A stretch of DNA of 46,678 nt, taken from NCBI GenBank assembly GCA_016296165.1, contig JAEDJV010000004.1:1-46678 (forward strand), in the 5' to 3' direction. The stretch is from Oscillospiraceae bacterium (lineage in GTDB: Bacteria > Bacillota > Clostridia > Oscillospirales > Ruminococcaceae). Below the pieces are notes generated by a model. It had not been told where the DNA came from and did no database searches. It worked only from the letters and a program-made list of their open reading frames with translations. This document shows, in pieces, positions 8,420 to 16,087 of the stretch; within the stretch, counting starts at the first letter, position 1, and the number at the start of each line of letters is the position of its first letter. A program made the position numbers and the translations under genes.

Positions 8420-8572
8420 TTGACTTACCATTACAAAAATCAGGTTACTTTCAGACTTCCATGGGGCACTTCAAAGGAAGAAGCCGACCAGCTTATAAGA
8501 GATTTGATTTCTGAAGGCGTAAAAATAAGCAAAAGCGGATACCAGTTTGGTCTTCTTACAGTATTTAAGTGA
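8420..8572 (+). pseudogene. Short ORF, probable 3' remnant of an unidentified gene
   Basis: A 50-codon frame can be read from TTG 8420 to TGA 8570-8572. It contains QVTFRLPWGTSKEEADQL and ends YQFGLLTVFK. It stays open further upstream without a start or ribosome binding site, so it looks like the tail of a larger gene whose 5' part is gone. The composition is protein-like and a strong terminator follows directly at 8604-8653. I do not recognise the family. It sits at the edge of the cotJC rearrangement. Confidence 0.4.
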
Positions 8573-8603
8573 TAAGATTATCAAAAAGTAATTGCTGAAA
8601 ATA

Positions 8604-8653
8604 TTTTCCCCTTACCTGACACATTTTCATGTGTTAGGTAAGGGGAATTTTTG
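8604..8653 (+). terminator. Hairpin terminator between the ORF remnant and the cotJC remnant
   Basis: An 18-bp stem formed by TTCCCCTTACCTGACACA (8606-8623) and its complement at 8630-8647 with one G-U pair, followed by TTTTTG on the plus strand. It ends just before the duplicated cotJC tail and serves plus-strand transcription. Confidence 0.8.
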
Positions 8654-8836
8654 TTACATTCTTGTTTTTCTTCCGCAGTTCCTGTTAAATGCCGGGTTGC
8701 ATGCATAGAAGTTTTTCGCATTTAGATTATCCTGCACTATCCTCAGTCCTTCGCCGAACCTCTGGAAATGCACAATCTCACGCTGTCTTAAAAATCTTAT
8801 CGCATCCTTCACATCCGTATCGTCCGCAAGTCTCAG
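8654..8836 (-). pseudogene. Truncated duplicate of the 3' end of cotJC
   Basis: Bases 8654-8836 align without gaps to 10414-10596 (offset 1,760), with 7 differences by eye in 183 positions. Five of them lie in 8662-8667. The reading frame on the minus strand is intact to the stop and ends NPAFNRNCGRKTRM, against NPAFNRKCGRRPRM in the complete gene. Similarity stops abruptly at 8836, so only about the last 60 codons are present and no start exists. It lies just downstream of the ATPase gene at 8934. Confidence 0.9.
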
Positions 8837-8933
8837 AATTCACAACAAAAACTGAGTGAATTGATAAATGGTATAGTTTTTATACTGATGTAGTAGTTAA
8901 AATCCACGTTATAAGATAGGCTGACCATTGTAG

Positions 8934-10229
8934 TTATACAAGCTCATTCATCTTATTTGCCAGATACAACGGCATATTTACAAAGCTGTCATTGCTCTCA
9001 TATCCCAGCTTAGAGAAACGCACAGCCTTTGCAGGTTTATGCTCCCTGAGATAGTTTTTAAAGCTTGAAGAGGTTACGCTTTCTCCCGCCTTAACCTCAA
9101 TCGGGATAATATCCATTCCGTTCTGTACTATGAAGTCAATTTCGTTTGTGGCAGCAGGAGCATAATATTTCGGTTCTGTATCATATAGTGATTTTATCTG
9201 CTGTAATACATAGTTTTCTGTCAATGCACCTTTGAACTGATAATCTGATTTTAACAGAATCGCCTCATTGCTAATTGATGCCATGTGCTTCATAAGTCCC
9301 ACATCAAACATAAACAGCTTGAAGTGATTTAACTGCTCGTATGCTTTAAGCGGATGCTCAGGCTTACTTACATTACATATACGCAGTACCATACCTGCGG
9401 ACACAAGCCACTCAATAGCCTCCTCAAATTCCCTCGCTCTTGCCCCTTCGCGAACACATCCGTAAATGAATTTCTCGTTATCCTTGGAAAGTTGGGTTAC
9501 AAGGCTTCGGAATACCATCAGAATACGTCCGCTGTTAACTTTTCCGTTGTGCTTGGAGAAGTCATTTTCATATAATTCAATCAATTCCTGTTGAATACAG
9601 GAAATTTTGGCAGGGTCTTTGTGTGTAATCCAGGACTGCACACATTCAGGCATACCGCCTATTATCAGATAATAATTATATGCGTCAAGCAGTTTTTGGT
9701 GAAAAATCTCCTCAATCTTCTGCCCTTTTTCAATGCTGTTATAGTAAGAATACAGTCCCTCATCCGTTGCGGCAAGAAACTCATCAAAGGTCATAGGGCT
9801 GATATTCAGAAGATTTACCTTGCCCACAGGGTATGACTTAGGCTTTGCAAGCAGAGTACCAAGCAAACTTCCCGCTGAAATAATATGATACTCGTTTGCC
9901 TTTTCGCAGAAGTATTTCAGAGAGTTCAGAGCCCCGGAGCACTCCTGCACTTCATCAAATATAATAAGATGCTTTTGGGGAAGAATCTTTTTGCCCTTGA
10001 TAAGTCCCAGCAGTTCAATAATTCTATATGGATTTTTGTTTGTTTCAAAGATAGACTTTAATTCGTCTTCTTCATCGAAGTTAAAATAAAATGTATCCTC
10101 ATAATACAGACTGCCGAATTCCTCCATAAGCCAGGTTTTCCCTACTTGTCTTGCGCCTTTAAGAACAAGAGGCTTGCGGTCAGCGTTGTTTTTCCATACT
10201 AAAAGCTGTTCTATTGCTTTACGTTTCAC
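8934..10229 (-). CDS. AAA family ATPase with DUF4143 / nuclease-like C-terminus (GTG start)
   Basis: A 431-residue protein of the AAA_14 plus DUF4143 type. Walker A is GARQVGKT (about residues 24-31) and Walker B is LIIFDEVQE (about 89-97), followed by ISAGSLLG as sensor. The middle has the SPMTFDEFL and IGGMPECVQ segments typical of this family. Near the C-terminus NEIDFIVQNG...PIEVKAG matches the D...E-x-K pattern of the PD-(D/E)XK fold. The start is GTG 10229, nine bases after AAGGAG. These ATPases are common and poorly understood; proposed roles include mobile-element and defence functions. Here the gene stands between a complete and a broken copy of the cotJC 3' end, which suggests it arrived as an insertion. 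Confidence 0.85.
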   Translation of the reverse strand: MKRKAIEQLLVWKNNADRKPLVLKGARQVGKTWLMEEFGSLYYEDTFYFNFDEEDELKSIFETNKNPYRIIELLGLIKGKKILPQKHLIIFDEVQECSGALNSLKYFCEKANEYHIISAGSLLGTLLAKPKSYPVGKVNLLNISPMTFDEFLAATDEGLYSYYNSIEKGQKIEEIFHQKLLDAYNYYLIIGGMPECVQSWITHKDPAKISCIQQELIELYENDFSKHNGKVNSGRILMVFRSLVTQLSKDNEKFIYGCVREGARAREFEEAIEWLVSAGMVLRICNVSKPEHPLKAYEQLNHFKLFMFDVGLMKHMASISNEAILLKSDYQFKGALTENYVLQQIKSLYDTEPKYYAPAATNEIDFIVQNGMDIIPIEVKAGESVTSSSFKNYLREHKPAKAVRFSKLGYESNDSFVNMPLYLANKMNELV

Positions 10230-10256
10230 ATAATCACGCTCCTTACAAACAGTATT

Positions 10257-10279
10257 ATACCACTTTTTGAAAGTGGTAT
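10257..10279. promoter_or_regulatory. Inverted repeat upstream of the ATPase gene
   Basis: ATACCACTT (10257-10265) and AAGTGGTAT (10271-10279) form a perfect 9-bp inverted repeat with a 5-base centre, 28 bases ahead of the GTG. It could be an operator or a transcript hairpin. Upstream, TTTACACATTTT occurs twice (from about 10290 and 10321). Confidence 0.4.
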
Positions 10280-10379
10280 CAATATAACTTTACACATTTT
10301 TTCAGAGAATAATCATGTTGTTTTACACATTTTCTGAAACACAATAAAAAACTTGTCAAAAAATCATTCATATGTAATC

Positions 10380-10411
10380 AAAAATCCCGGCAGAATCCTG
10401 CCGGGATTTTT
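10380..10411 (-). terminator. Terminator of the cotJ operon
   Basis: A perfect 14-bp stem, AAAAATCCCGGCAG (10380-10393) with its complement at 10398-10411, and a 4-base loop. T runs occur on both strands, so it can serve both directions. It starts two bases past the cotJC stop. Confidence 0.85.
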
Positions 10412-10413
10412 GA

Positions 10414-11034
10414 TTACATTCGCGGCCTTCTTCCGCACTTCCTGTTAAATGCCGGGTTGCATGCATAGAAGTTTTTCGCATTTAGATTATCCTGCACTAT
10501 CCTCAGTCCTTCGCCGAACCTCTGGAAATGCACAATCTCACGCTGTCTTAAAAATCTTATCGCATCCTTCACATCCGGATCGTCCGCAAGTCTCAGGATA
10601 TTGTCGTATGTGGACCTTGCCTTCTGTTCGGCCGCCATATTTTCCGTAAGGTCCGTTATCGGATCACCCTTCGACTGGAAATACGCCGCCGTAAACGGCA
10701 CACCGGCTGCTGACTGCGGATAAATGCCAAGCGTGTGATCCACAAAATACTTGTCGAATCCTGCTTTCTTTATCTCGTCAATACTCAGATCCTTAGTCAG
10801 CTGGTAAAGCATAGCCGATATCATCTCGACATGAGCCAGTTCCTCGGTACCGATATCAGTCAAAAGACCTGTTACCTCGCTGTATGGCATTGCGTATCTC
10901 TGGTTAAGATATCTAAGCGATGCTGCAAGCTCTCCGTCAGGACCGCCAAGCTGACTTATGATCACCTGTGCCATCCTTGCATCAGGTTTTTTTATTTTAA
11001 CAGGATACTGAAGTTTCTTCTCATATTTCCACAT
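10414..11034 (-). CDS. cotJC: Spore coat protein CotJC (manganese catalase-like)
   Basis: The start is ATG 11034 (MWKYEKKLQYPV), the family's usual beginning, nine bases after GGAGG. The 206-residue length matches CotJC. The ferritin-like, manganese-catalase fold is shown by E-x-x-H pairs: GTEELAHVEMI in the first half and RQREIVHFQRFGEGL in the second, plus the AAEQKARSTYDNI helix. CotJC is an inner spore coat component with catalase-like features. It begins one base after the cotJB stop and is the last gene of cotJA-cotJB-cotJC. The last 61 codons are duplicated at 8654-8836. Confidence 0.95.
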   Translation of the reverse strand: MWKYEKKLQYPVKIKKPDARMAQVIISQLGGPDGELAASLRYLNQRYAMPYSEVTGLLTDIGTEELAHVEMISAMLYQLTKDLSIDEIKKAGFDKYFVDHTLGIYPQSAAGVPFTAAYFQSKGDPITDLTENMAAEQKARSTYDNILRLADDPDVKDAIRFLRQREIVHFQRFGEGLRIVQDNLNAKNFYACNPAFNRKCGRRPRM

Positions 11035-11035
11035 A

Positions 11036-11290
11036 TCAGTCATCCTCCTTCTGCCATGGCCATGGAGCGTTTGTCCATTTCCAGCCTTCGTCAGTATTCG
11101 TCTGATCGGCAGTAATCGGTCCGTATTTCTGCGTGTACTCATCTACTGCTTTGCGTCTTAAGTCCTGATATTTTTTAAAATATGCAAGTGCGTTCATGCA
11201 TTTCGGATGAGTATCAAGATAAAGATTCAGCTCATACAGAGCAAAATCATATTGTTTTATTACTTTCATAAGTGCATTTTTCTCATTCAT
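11036..11290 (-). CDS. cotJB: Spore coat protein CotJB
   Basis: An 84-residue protein with the CotJB pattern: an N-terminal helix (IKQYDFALYELNLYLDTHP) followed by ALAYFKKYQDLRRKAVDEYTQKYGP, then a tryptophan-rich tail (GWKWTNAPWPW). It overlaps cotJA by 8 bases and ends one base before cotJC, so the three are translated as a unit. CotJB acts with CotJA and CotJC in assembling part of the spore coat; its biochemical role is not known. Confidence 0.93.
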   Translation of the reverse strand: MNEKNALMKVIKQYDFALYELNLYLDTHPKCMNALAYFKKYQDLRRKAVDEYTQKYGPITADQTNTDEGWKWTNAPWPWQKEDD

Positions 11291-11513
11291 ACTTCATATC
11301 CTCCTCACTGGCAAGCGGAAGATTAAGTTCCGGGAACAATGTTCCTCTGTCGAGCGCCGTATCAGCCTCATAAACTGTATTAAAAGTCTGATACGGTACA
11401 TAAGCCATAGCAAGCGGGGTTTCAGCCGGAAATCGTCCCTGTATCTGTTCGGGATTCATTCCTGCAGAAGCATTCCGGCGCATTTTCATCACATCAAAAT
11501 AACCGTATTCCAC
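11283..11513 (-). CDS. cotJA: Spore coat-associated protein CotJA
   Basis: A small protein carrying the CotJA signature PLAMAYVPYQTFNTVYEADTAL and FPELNLP. Two in-frame GTG codons can start it. GTG 11513 (product begins MEYGYFDVMK) has AGGAGG seven bases upstream and is preferred. GTG 11519 would sit almost against the same site. The N-terminal half before the signature is longer than the minimal family domain and unremarkable. First gene of the cotJ operon; overlaps cotJB by 8 bases. Confidence 0.88.
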   Translation of the reverse strand: MEYGYFDVMKMRRNASAGMNPEQIQGRFPAETPLAMAYVPYQTFNTVYEADTALDRGTLFPELNLPLASEEDMKYE

Positions 11514-11556
11514 TTTCACTCCTCCTCATATCATATTTACACTTTACGTGCACTAA

Positions 11557-11565
11557 TATACTATG
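11557..11565 (-). promoter_or_regulatory. Possible sporulation -10 element of the cotJ operon
   Basis: CATAGTATA on the minus strand fits the CATAnnnTA pattern known for mother-cell sigma K -10 elements and partly resembles sigma E sites. It lies about 45 bases upstream of cotJA. I did not find a convincing matching -35, so this is only suggestive. Confidence 0.3.
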
Positions 11566-11585
11566 ATTTTTCCCCGCTATACGAC

Positions 11586-11623
11586 ACAAAAATCCCCCGG
11601 ATGCAAAACACATCCGAGGGATT
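11586..11623 (-). terminator. Terminator downstream of the zinc-ribbon gene
   Basis: Arms AATCCCCCGGATG (11591-11603) and CATCCGAGGGATT (11611-11623) form a 13-bp stem with one mismatch and a 7-base loop. A T run follows on the minus strand. It lies 32 bases past the stop of the gene at 11655. Confidence 0.8.
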
Positions 11624-11654
11624 ATAGTTATGAATATCTGTTTCTGTACTGGAC

Positions 11655-12101
11655 TTATGACTGATCTGACGCAGCCTTTTCAACTTCTGTTACAACCTCA
11701 ACATCATCAGGTGAAACTTCAACAAAACTTTCAAGTTTTGAACCGCATGACTGACAGAACTGCTGATCCTTCTTAATAGTAGAACCGCACTTTGGACATG
11801 TGGTTTCAACTTCGAGAGCTGCGAGCTGCTGCTGAAGATTAGAAATACGGTTCATTGATTCGTTTATCTTTGCCACAACGTCAGCATATTCTTCTGAAGG
11901 ATTGTGTCCGTTCGTCTCAAAGTATTTTTTTCCGAGTTCTGCATATGCCTTGTTGATATTTGAATTCTCGCTGTTTATCTGACTCTTAAGTTTTGTCTTT
12001 TCAGCAAGAAGCTTTGACTTGTCAGCGACACCTGTTGCAGCTTTTGACATCTTTTCTCCTGCTTTTTCAGCAAATCCGCCTACTTTTTCTAAAAATCCCA
12101 T
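11655..12101 (-). CDS. Zinc-ribbon protein with helical N-terminus, function unknown
   Basis: The start is ATG 12101 (MGFLEKVGGFAEKAG), eight bases after AGGAGG, giving 148 residues. The first third is an amphipathic, Lys/Ala/Glu-rich helix region. The middle (about residues 35-105) is a coiled coil with Asn, Ile and Leu in heptads. A four-cysteine zinc ribbon follows near residues 107-122 (CPKCGSTIKKDQQFCQSCG), then an acidic tail. Such small zinc-ribbon proteins are common in Clostridia and have no firm role. No signal peptide or membrane span. It is flanked by its own candidate promoter and terminator, so it is probably transcribed alone. Confidence 0.8.
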   Translation of the reverse strand: MGFLEKVGGFAEKAGEKMSKAATGVADKSKLLAEKTKLKSQINSENSNINKAYAELGKKYFETNGHNPSEEYADVVAKINESMNRISNLQQQLAALEVETTCPKCGSTIKKDQQFCQSCGSKLESFVEVSPDDVEVVTEVEKAASDQS

Positions 12102-12312
12102 TTTCTGTTCCTCCTGATTTTCCAATTAAACTCATGCTTAAATAAACTTTTGCAAGCCCAGATTATATTAAAATCCCAAATAAATCTGACTTAAAATATA
12201 ATTAATTTAATTTTATCTCCTTGCACATACATCATACGCTGGAATTATGTGCATATCGACTAACAGCAAACCCAAAAATATTTTTCGTTCACCGTAATTA
12301 CCTGTATATATA

Positions 12313-12341
12313 ATTTTATCCTTTTTTTAATAAGTTGTCAA
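12313..12341 (-). promoter_or_regulatory. Promoter of the zinc-ribbon gene
   Basis: Minus-strand TTGACA (12341-12336), 17-base spacer, TAAAAT (12318-12313). The resulting leader would be about 200 bases. The -10 to -35 region lies between ATTACCTG (12297-12304) and CAGGTAAT (12349-12356), an 8-bp inverted repeat. Confidence 0.55.
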
Positions 12342-12409
12342 TATATTTCAGGTAATATTTTATAATATTTTTCAGCGATTTTTACGACAAAAACAATTGT
12401 AATATGAAA

Positions 12410-13711
12410 CTACTCAATTACTTTTATAACACATTTTCTTGCAGGAGGTTTTTCTTCAGTAATCACAACTGCATCAAGAACCTTTTTTTCTGCCAGAACA
12501 AATGAATCGGCTGTGGATGTATAAAGTACAGCCAGTTTATCGCCTTTTTTCACATAATCACCGTACTCTTTTTCAAGCACTATACCGGCAGTGTAATCTA
12601 TTTCACTTTCCTTTGTACGTCTTCCGGCTCCGAGTTCAAGTGATGCAAGACCTATGTCTTCACTGTTCATTTTTGAAATATAGCCCTCTGATGTACTATA
12701 TACGGCATATTCTTTTTTCGCCCCGCCAAGTACACCGTAGTTGTCTATAAATCCCGTATCGCCGCCCTGCTGCGATACAGAACGTCTGAATACTTCAAGC
12801 GCTTTTCCGGATGAAATGGCCTCTTCTGAAAGCTTGACACATTCGTCCTTTGCTCCCTTTCCGGCCATCATAAGCATATCAGCGGCCAGCTCTATGCAGA
12901 TATCGTAGAGATTTCCCCTGACATTATTCTTCAGAACTTCAACAGCTTCAATTATCTCAAGCTGATTACCTATCGCTCTGCCAAGCGGGATGTCCATATC
13001 AGTTATTACAGCCATGCATTTTTTTCCTGCATTCTGTCCTGTTCTGACCATAAGAGAGGCAAGTTTCTCCGCATCATCCTCATTTTTCATAAAAGCACCG
13101 CTGCCTGTTTTTACATCAAGCAAAATACAGTCCGCACCCATAGCCAGTTTCTTGCTCATAATACTTGACGCTATGAGGGGAATACTGTCTACAGTAGCTG
13201 TTGCATCTCTGAGGGCATACAGCTTCTTGTCAGCCGGCACGAGATTTCCACTCTGTGAAACTATCGAAAATCCCGTATCGTTTACATATCTGATAAAATC
13301 TGAAAATTCTGCTCTCGTGCTGCATCCCGGGATGCTTTCAAGTTTATCTATCGTTCCCCCTGTATGCCCCAGTCCTTTTCCTGACATTTTTGGGACACTT
13401 ACACCACAGGAGGCGACTATAGGTCCGATAATCACACTGGTCTTGTCTCCAACTCCGCCTGTGCTGTGTTTATCAACAGTTACATTTTTAATTGTTGAAA
13501 GATCTACAGTTTCTCCTGAGTCCTTCATTGCCATTGTAAGGCACAGCGTTTCTTCGTCAGAAAGTGACATAAGATTTACTGCCATAAGCCACGCAGACAC
13601 CTGATAATCAGGAATCTCTCCTGATACATATCCGTCTACGAGCCATTTTATCTCCTCGTTTGTAAGTTTCTGACCATGCTTGGTTTTTGTGATTATTTCG
13701 TACATATTCAT
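12410..13711 (-). CDS. pdp: Pyrimidine-nucleoside phosphorylase
   Basis: The start is ATG 13711 (MNMYEIITKTKHGQKL), seven bases after AGGTGG; an upstream in-frame extension runs through a terminator and is rejected. The 433-residue product has the full nucleoside phosphorylase II layout. The N-terminal helical domain carries EEIKWLVDGYVSGEIPDYQ. The phosphate-binding KHSTGGVGDKTS and KMSGKGLGHTGGTIDKLE signature follow, then the RDATATVDSIPLIASSIMSKKLA block. LDVKTGSGAFMK and the C-terminal swivelling domain complete it. It splits uridine, deoxyuridine or thymidine with phosphate in pyrimidine salvage. Lone gene between two terminators rather than in a salvage operon. Confidence 0.95.
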   Translation of the reverse strand: MNMYEIITKTKHGQKLTNEEIKWLVDGYVSGEIPDYQVSAWLMAVNLMSLSDEETLCLTMAMKDSGETVDLSTIKNVTVDKHSTGGVGDKTSVIIGPIVASCGVSVPKMSGKGLGHTGGTIDKLESIPGCSTRAEFSDFIRYVNDTGFSIVSQSGNLVPADKKLYALRDATATVDSIPLIASSIMSKKLAMGADCILLDVKTGSGAFMKNEDDAEKLASLMVRTGQNAGKKCMAVITDMDIPLGRAIGNQLEIIEAVEVLKNNVRGNLYDICIELAADMLMMAGKGAKDECVKLSEEAISSGKALEVFRRSVSQQGGDTGFIDNYGVLGGAKKEYAVYSTSEGYISKMNSEDIGLASLELGAGRRTKESEIDYTAGIVLEKEYGDYVKKGDKLAVLYTSTADSFVLAEKKVLDAVVITEEKPPARKCVIKVIE

Positions 13712-13728
13712 AATAATTCCACCTTTTA

Positions 13729-13777
13729 TAAAAAAACAAAAGCTTTTCCAAAGCTGTAAATCACTTCGGAAAAGCTT
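13729..13777 (-). terminator. Terminator between the SpoIID-like gene and pdp
   Basis: Arms AAGCTTTTCC (13740-13749) and GGAAAAGCTT (13768-13777) are perfectly complementary, with an 18-base loop, followed on the minus strand by TTTGTTTTTT. It lies 11 bases past the SpoIID-like stop and overlaps the leader of pdp. Confidence 0.8.
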
Positions 13778-13787
13778 ATTATTCCTA

Positions 13788-15143
13788 TCAGTTGCAATAG
13801 AAAGCAAATCTTGCTGACTTAAGACCTATTGCTCTTGCAAAGTCATAGCCGTTTACTGTCTTCTGACCGTCTATATTTACTCTGCGCACATAACCTCCGT
13901 CGCCTATCTCCGGCTGAATCCATAACCCATAATCAGATGAAAGACTGATACCATAAGCGTTCTGTATTCTGTATCTGAGAGTATCAACACTCATTGAGAC
14001 CATCTCGCCGTAATGTCTGTCATATTCTTCATCATATTCAGAAGCAACTGATCTCAGGTATGGAATATCATCAACTATGATATCCTTGTTTGAGGCTGTA
14101 CATCCACCGCTTGACGCACAGAAAAGTGTAAGTGCATATGAGCCGTCATAATACAGTGCCTGACCAAGAACTGAATTTACTGCATCAATTATCTTCTGAT
14201 CCGCACCAGGCTTAATAGCCATACCGCTTGTTGAACCGCCTGCATACTTAACATATGTATATGCAGCAACTGCCTGAGCCTTGATTGCTTCCACCTCAAA
14301 GGATGAGCCAATCTCTGCGTTGCATACCATGGCGATAATTTCAGCAGCACTTCCTGTATATCCTCTTACAGAAATAGTCTCTGTTCCGCCTCCAGGTATG
14401 CTGACAAGGGTTGTACCCGGATAATAGTGAGCAAGAATCTGTGTATAATCGTATCCACCGTACTTGGCATAAAAATTTGCACCGTTCTGACTCATTCCGA
14501 CACCATGTCCGTAACCATAGCTTGTAAAGTAAACTGTACCAGGTGAAAGTGTTTCAGGTAACTTTACAGGCGCTGAACCTTCCGGAACTACCGGTGATGA
14601 TGGTGCAGGTGTTGTTGGTATTACAGATGGGGTTTCCGGAACCGGCTGCTCTGACTGCTGTACTTCAGGCTGCGGCGGCTGTGGTTCTTCCGGTACAGGG
14701 GCTTCTGTTTCTATAGGAATGAGCTCCTGCTGTTCAAGCGTTTCAGTATAGTCGGAAAGTTCTGCTTTCCACCATTCTTCAACTTTGTATTCTTCCTGTG
14801 TCTCCTCTGCAGTTTCAGCAGCTGTTGTTACTACCGGCTGTTCAGGTTCGGCTGCTTTTGCTTCTGATACTGCTTTGAATGCACTCGATGAAACTGTTAG
14901 GTCTATTAGTTTTGTGATATTACTGCTGTTTTTAGTTTCTTCATGATTGAGCGCTACAACTGAGGCTTCAGTACTGCTTGTTGTGTCATCTGCTACCGCT
15001 TCACTTTTCAATACATATGAACGGCTGTCAGGGAGACGCAGTACTGTATCATTTATCGTTCCTGCCGCTGTAACAGCAGCACCTGCCGTGATAGTTGCAA
15101 CAAAACCGATAAATATACGCTTTAGTGGTAATTGTTCGTTCAT
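13788..15143 (-). CDS. Secreted SpoIID/LytB-domain protein with motifs in permuted order
   Basis: The start is ATG 15143 (MNEQLPLKRIF), five bases after GGAG, giving about 451 residues. A membrane or signal helix lies at about residues 8-28, followed by a long Ser/Thr/Glu then Pro-rich linker to about residue 195. The SpoIID-like domain follows. GYGHGVGMSQNGA (about 211-222) with HYYPGTTL comes first, and only then the catalytic-type segment CNAEIGSSFEVEAIKAQAVAA with the glutamate near residue 277. CASSGG, IPYLRSV and a final VNGYDFARAIGLKSA segment end the protein. In B. subtilis SpoIID the GHGVGMSQ block lies at the C-terminus, so the order here is permuted. SpoIID is a lytic transglycosylase acting on peptidoglycan during engulfment; a related wall-cutting role is likely. 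It lies downstream of two sortase genes. Confidence 0.85.
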   Translation of the reverse strand: MNEQLPLKRIFIGFVATITAGAAVTAAGTINDTVLRLPDSRSYVLKSEAVADDTTSSTEASVVALNHEETKNSSNITKLIDLTVSSSAFKAVSEAKAAEPEQPVVTTAAETAEETQEEYKVEEWWKAELSDYTETLEQQELIPIETEAPVPEEPQPPQPEVQQSEQPVPETPSVIPTTPAPSSPVVPEGSAPVKLPETLSPGTVYFTSYGYGHGVGMSQNGANFYAKYGGYDYTQILAHYYPGTTLVSIPGGGTETISVRGYTGSAAEIIAMVCNAEIGSSFEVEAIKAQAVAAYTYVKYAGGSTSGMAIKPGADQKIIDAVNSVLGQALYYDGSYALTLFCASSGGCTASNKDIIVDDIPYLRSVASEYDEEYDRHYGEMVSMSVDTLRYRIQNAYGISLSSDYGLWIQPEIGDGGYVRRVNIDGQKTVNGYDFARAIGLKSARFAFYCN

Positions 15144-15215
15144 AAAAACTCCATTCAATTCCTTTTAAAAAAGGTTAATTTAGATTTCACTTATCAAATA
15201 CTAAAGATTCACAAC

Positions 15216-16070
15216 TTAGTATACTCTGACGCTTCCGGTTGTGCCTTCAAGTGCATCTTCACCCGGTCTGACCATTCTCGCCAGAACAACAAATCGTGTA
15301 GGGTCTGAAGTATCACCAGTATTGCATGTTGAAAGAGTCAGGAACTTGTCGCCTTCTCTTACATCAACGTTGGTGGTTATAAGTGATTTATCGTTAAACT
15401 TTGAAATGTACTCTGAAAGTGTCCACTCCGTATTATTCGGATCCTTTTCAAACATTGTGTAATTCCAGTATTCAAAATCGGAACCTTTCATACCATTGCA
15501 AAGCATAAACGCAATAACTTTGTACTGATAATCAGCTGTCAGCGAACTTACCTCGATAATAGGATTCTTCTCATAAAAATCTTCATAACGCTGATAATCC
15601 TTGAGGGCGCTGAACATAGAGCCGTCCGCCATGTTATGTCCGTACATAAGTACGTTATCAGTAAAATAATCTGCTTCCATACCGCATCTGAAATCCATAA
15701 ACACCCATCCGGCAGGATCAGGCTGATGCCAGAAATTATTGTCTACATAGTAGTCATTATTATCTGTCTTTACAACGGGATAATCAATAACGGTATTGCT
15801 TAACCTTATCCATCCGACAGTATCGGGATTTGATTCTTTGTATTCCTGCGCCTTAAGGCTTAATCCGTTAACGAAAGGAGGATATGTTGTTGTTACCGGT
15901 TCTGTTACCGGCTCGGTCTGAGGAACTGTAGTTACGGCTGCTGTAGTTGTATCCGGAACTACCTCAACCTCCTCTGACGGTTTATTACTGTTTAGCAAAA
16001 CTATCAATGCGATAACCGCAAAAATAACCAAAGCTGCGATAATCGCAATTATAGTCTTTTTTTTACTCAT
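15216..16070 (-). CDS. srtB: Class B sortase (first of two)
   Basis: A 284-residue membrane protein: N-terminal anchor helix at about residues 5-27, a Thr/Pro-rich linker, then the sortase barrel. The catalytic triad is visible: His in LMYGHNMADGSMF, Cys in FLTLSTC and Arg in TRFVVLARM. The class B features are the WIRLSNTVIDYPVVK opening and the long helix region (ILNEW-like W-T-L-S-E-Y-I-S-K-F) between strands. It would join a sorting-signal protein to peptidoglycan outside the membrane. The ATG has AAGGAAGAG about seven bases upstream. It begins 17 bases after the other sortase gene. No substrate with an obvious sorting signal is encoded nearby. Confidence 0.93.
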   Translation of the reverse strand: MSKKKTIIAIIAALVIFAVIALIVLLNSNKPSEEVEVVPDTTTAAVTTVPQTEPVTEPVTTTYPPFVNGLSLKAQEYKESNPDTVGWIRLSNTVIDYPVVKTDNNDYYVDNNFWHQPDPAGWVFMDFRCGMEADYFTDNVLMYGHNMADGSMFSALKDYQRYEDFYEKNPIIEVSSLTADYQYKVIAFMLCNGMKGSDFEYWNYTMFEKDPNNTEWTLSEYISKFNDKSLITTNVDVREGDKFLTLSTCNTGDTSDPTRFVVLARMVRPGEDALEGTTGSVRVY

Positions 16071-16087
16071 ATTTTCTCTTCCTTAAA

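Noticed and set aside
8604..8836. Possibility that the cotJC tail copy and hairpin are part of a CRISPR or IS end
   Set aside because: Only two copies exist, the copy is coding sequence in frame with its stop, and there are no inverted ends or transposase.
12990..13604. A 204-codon plus-strand frame inside pdp
   Set aside because: Long but antisense to a complete enzyme gene, Ser/Leu-rich composition typical of an antisense shadow, no start site signal.
13712..13807. N-terminal extension of pyrimidine-nucleoside phosphorylase
   Set aside because: The extra codons read through a terminator hairpin; the ATG at 13711 has a good ribosome binding site and gives the family start.
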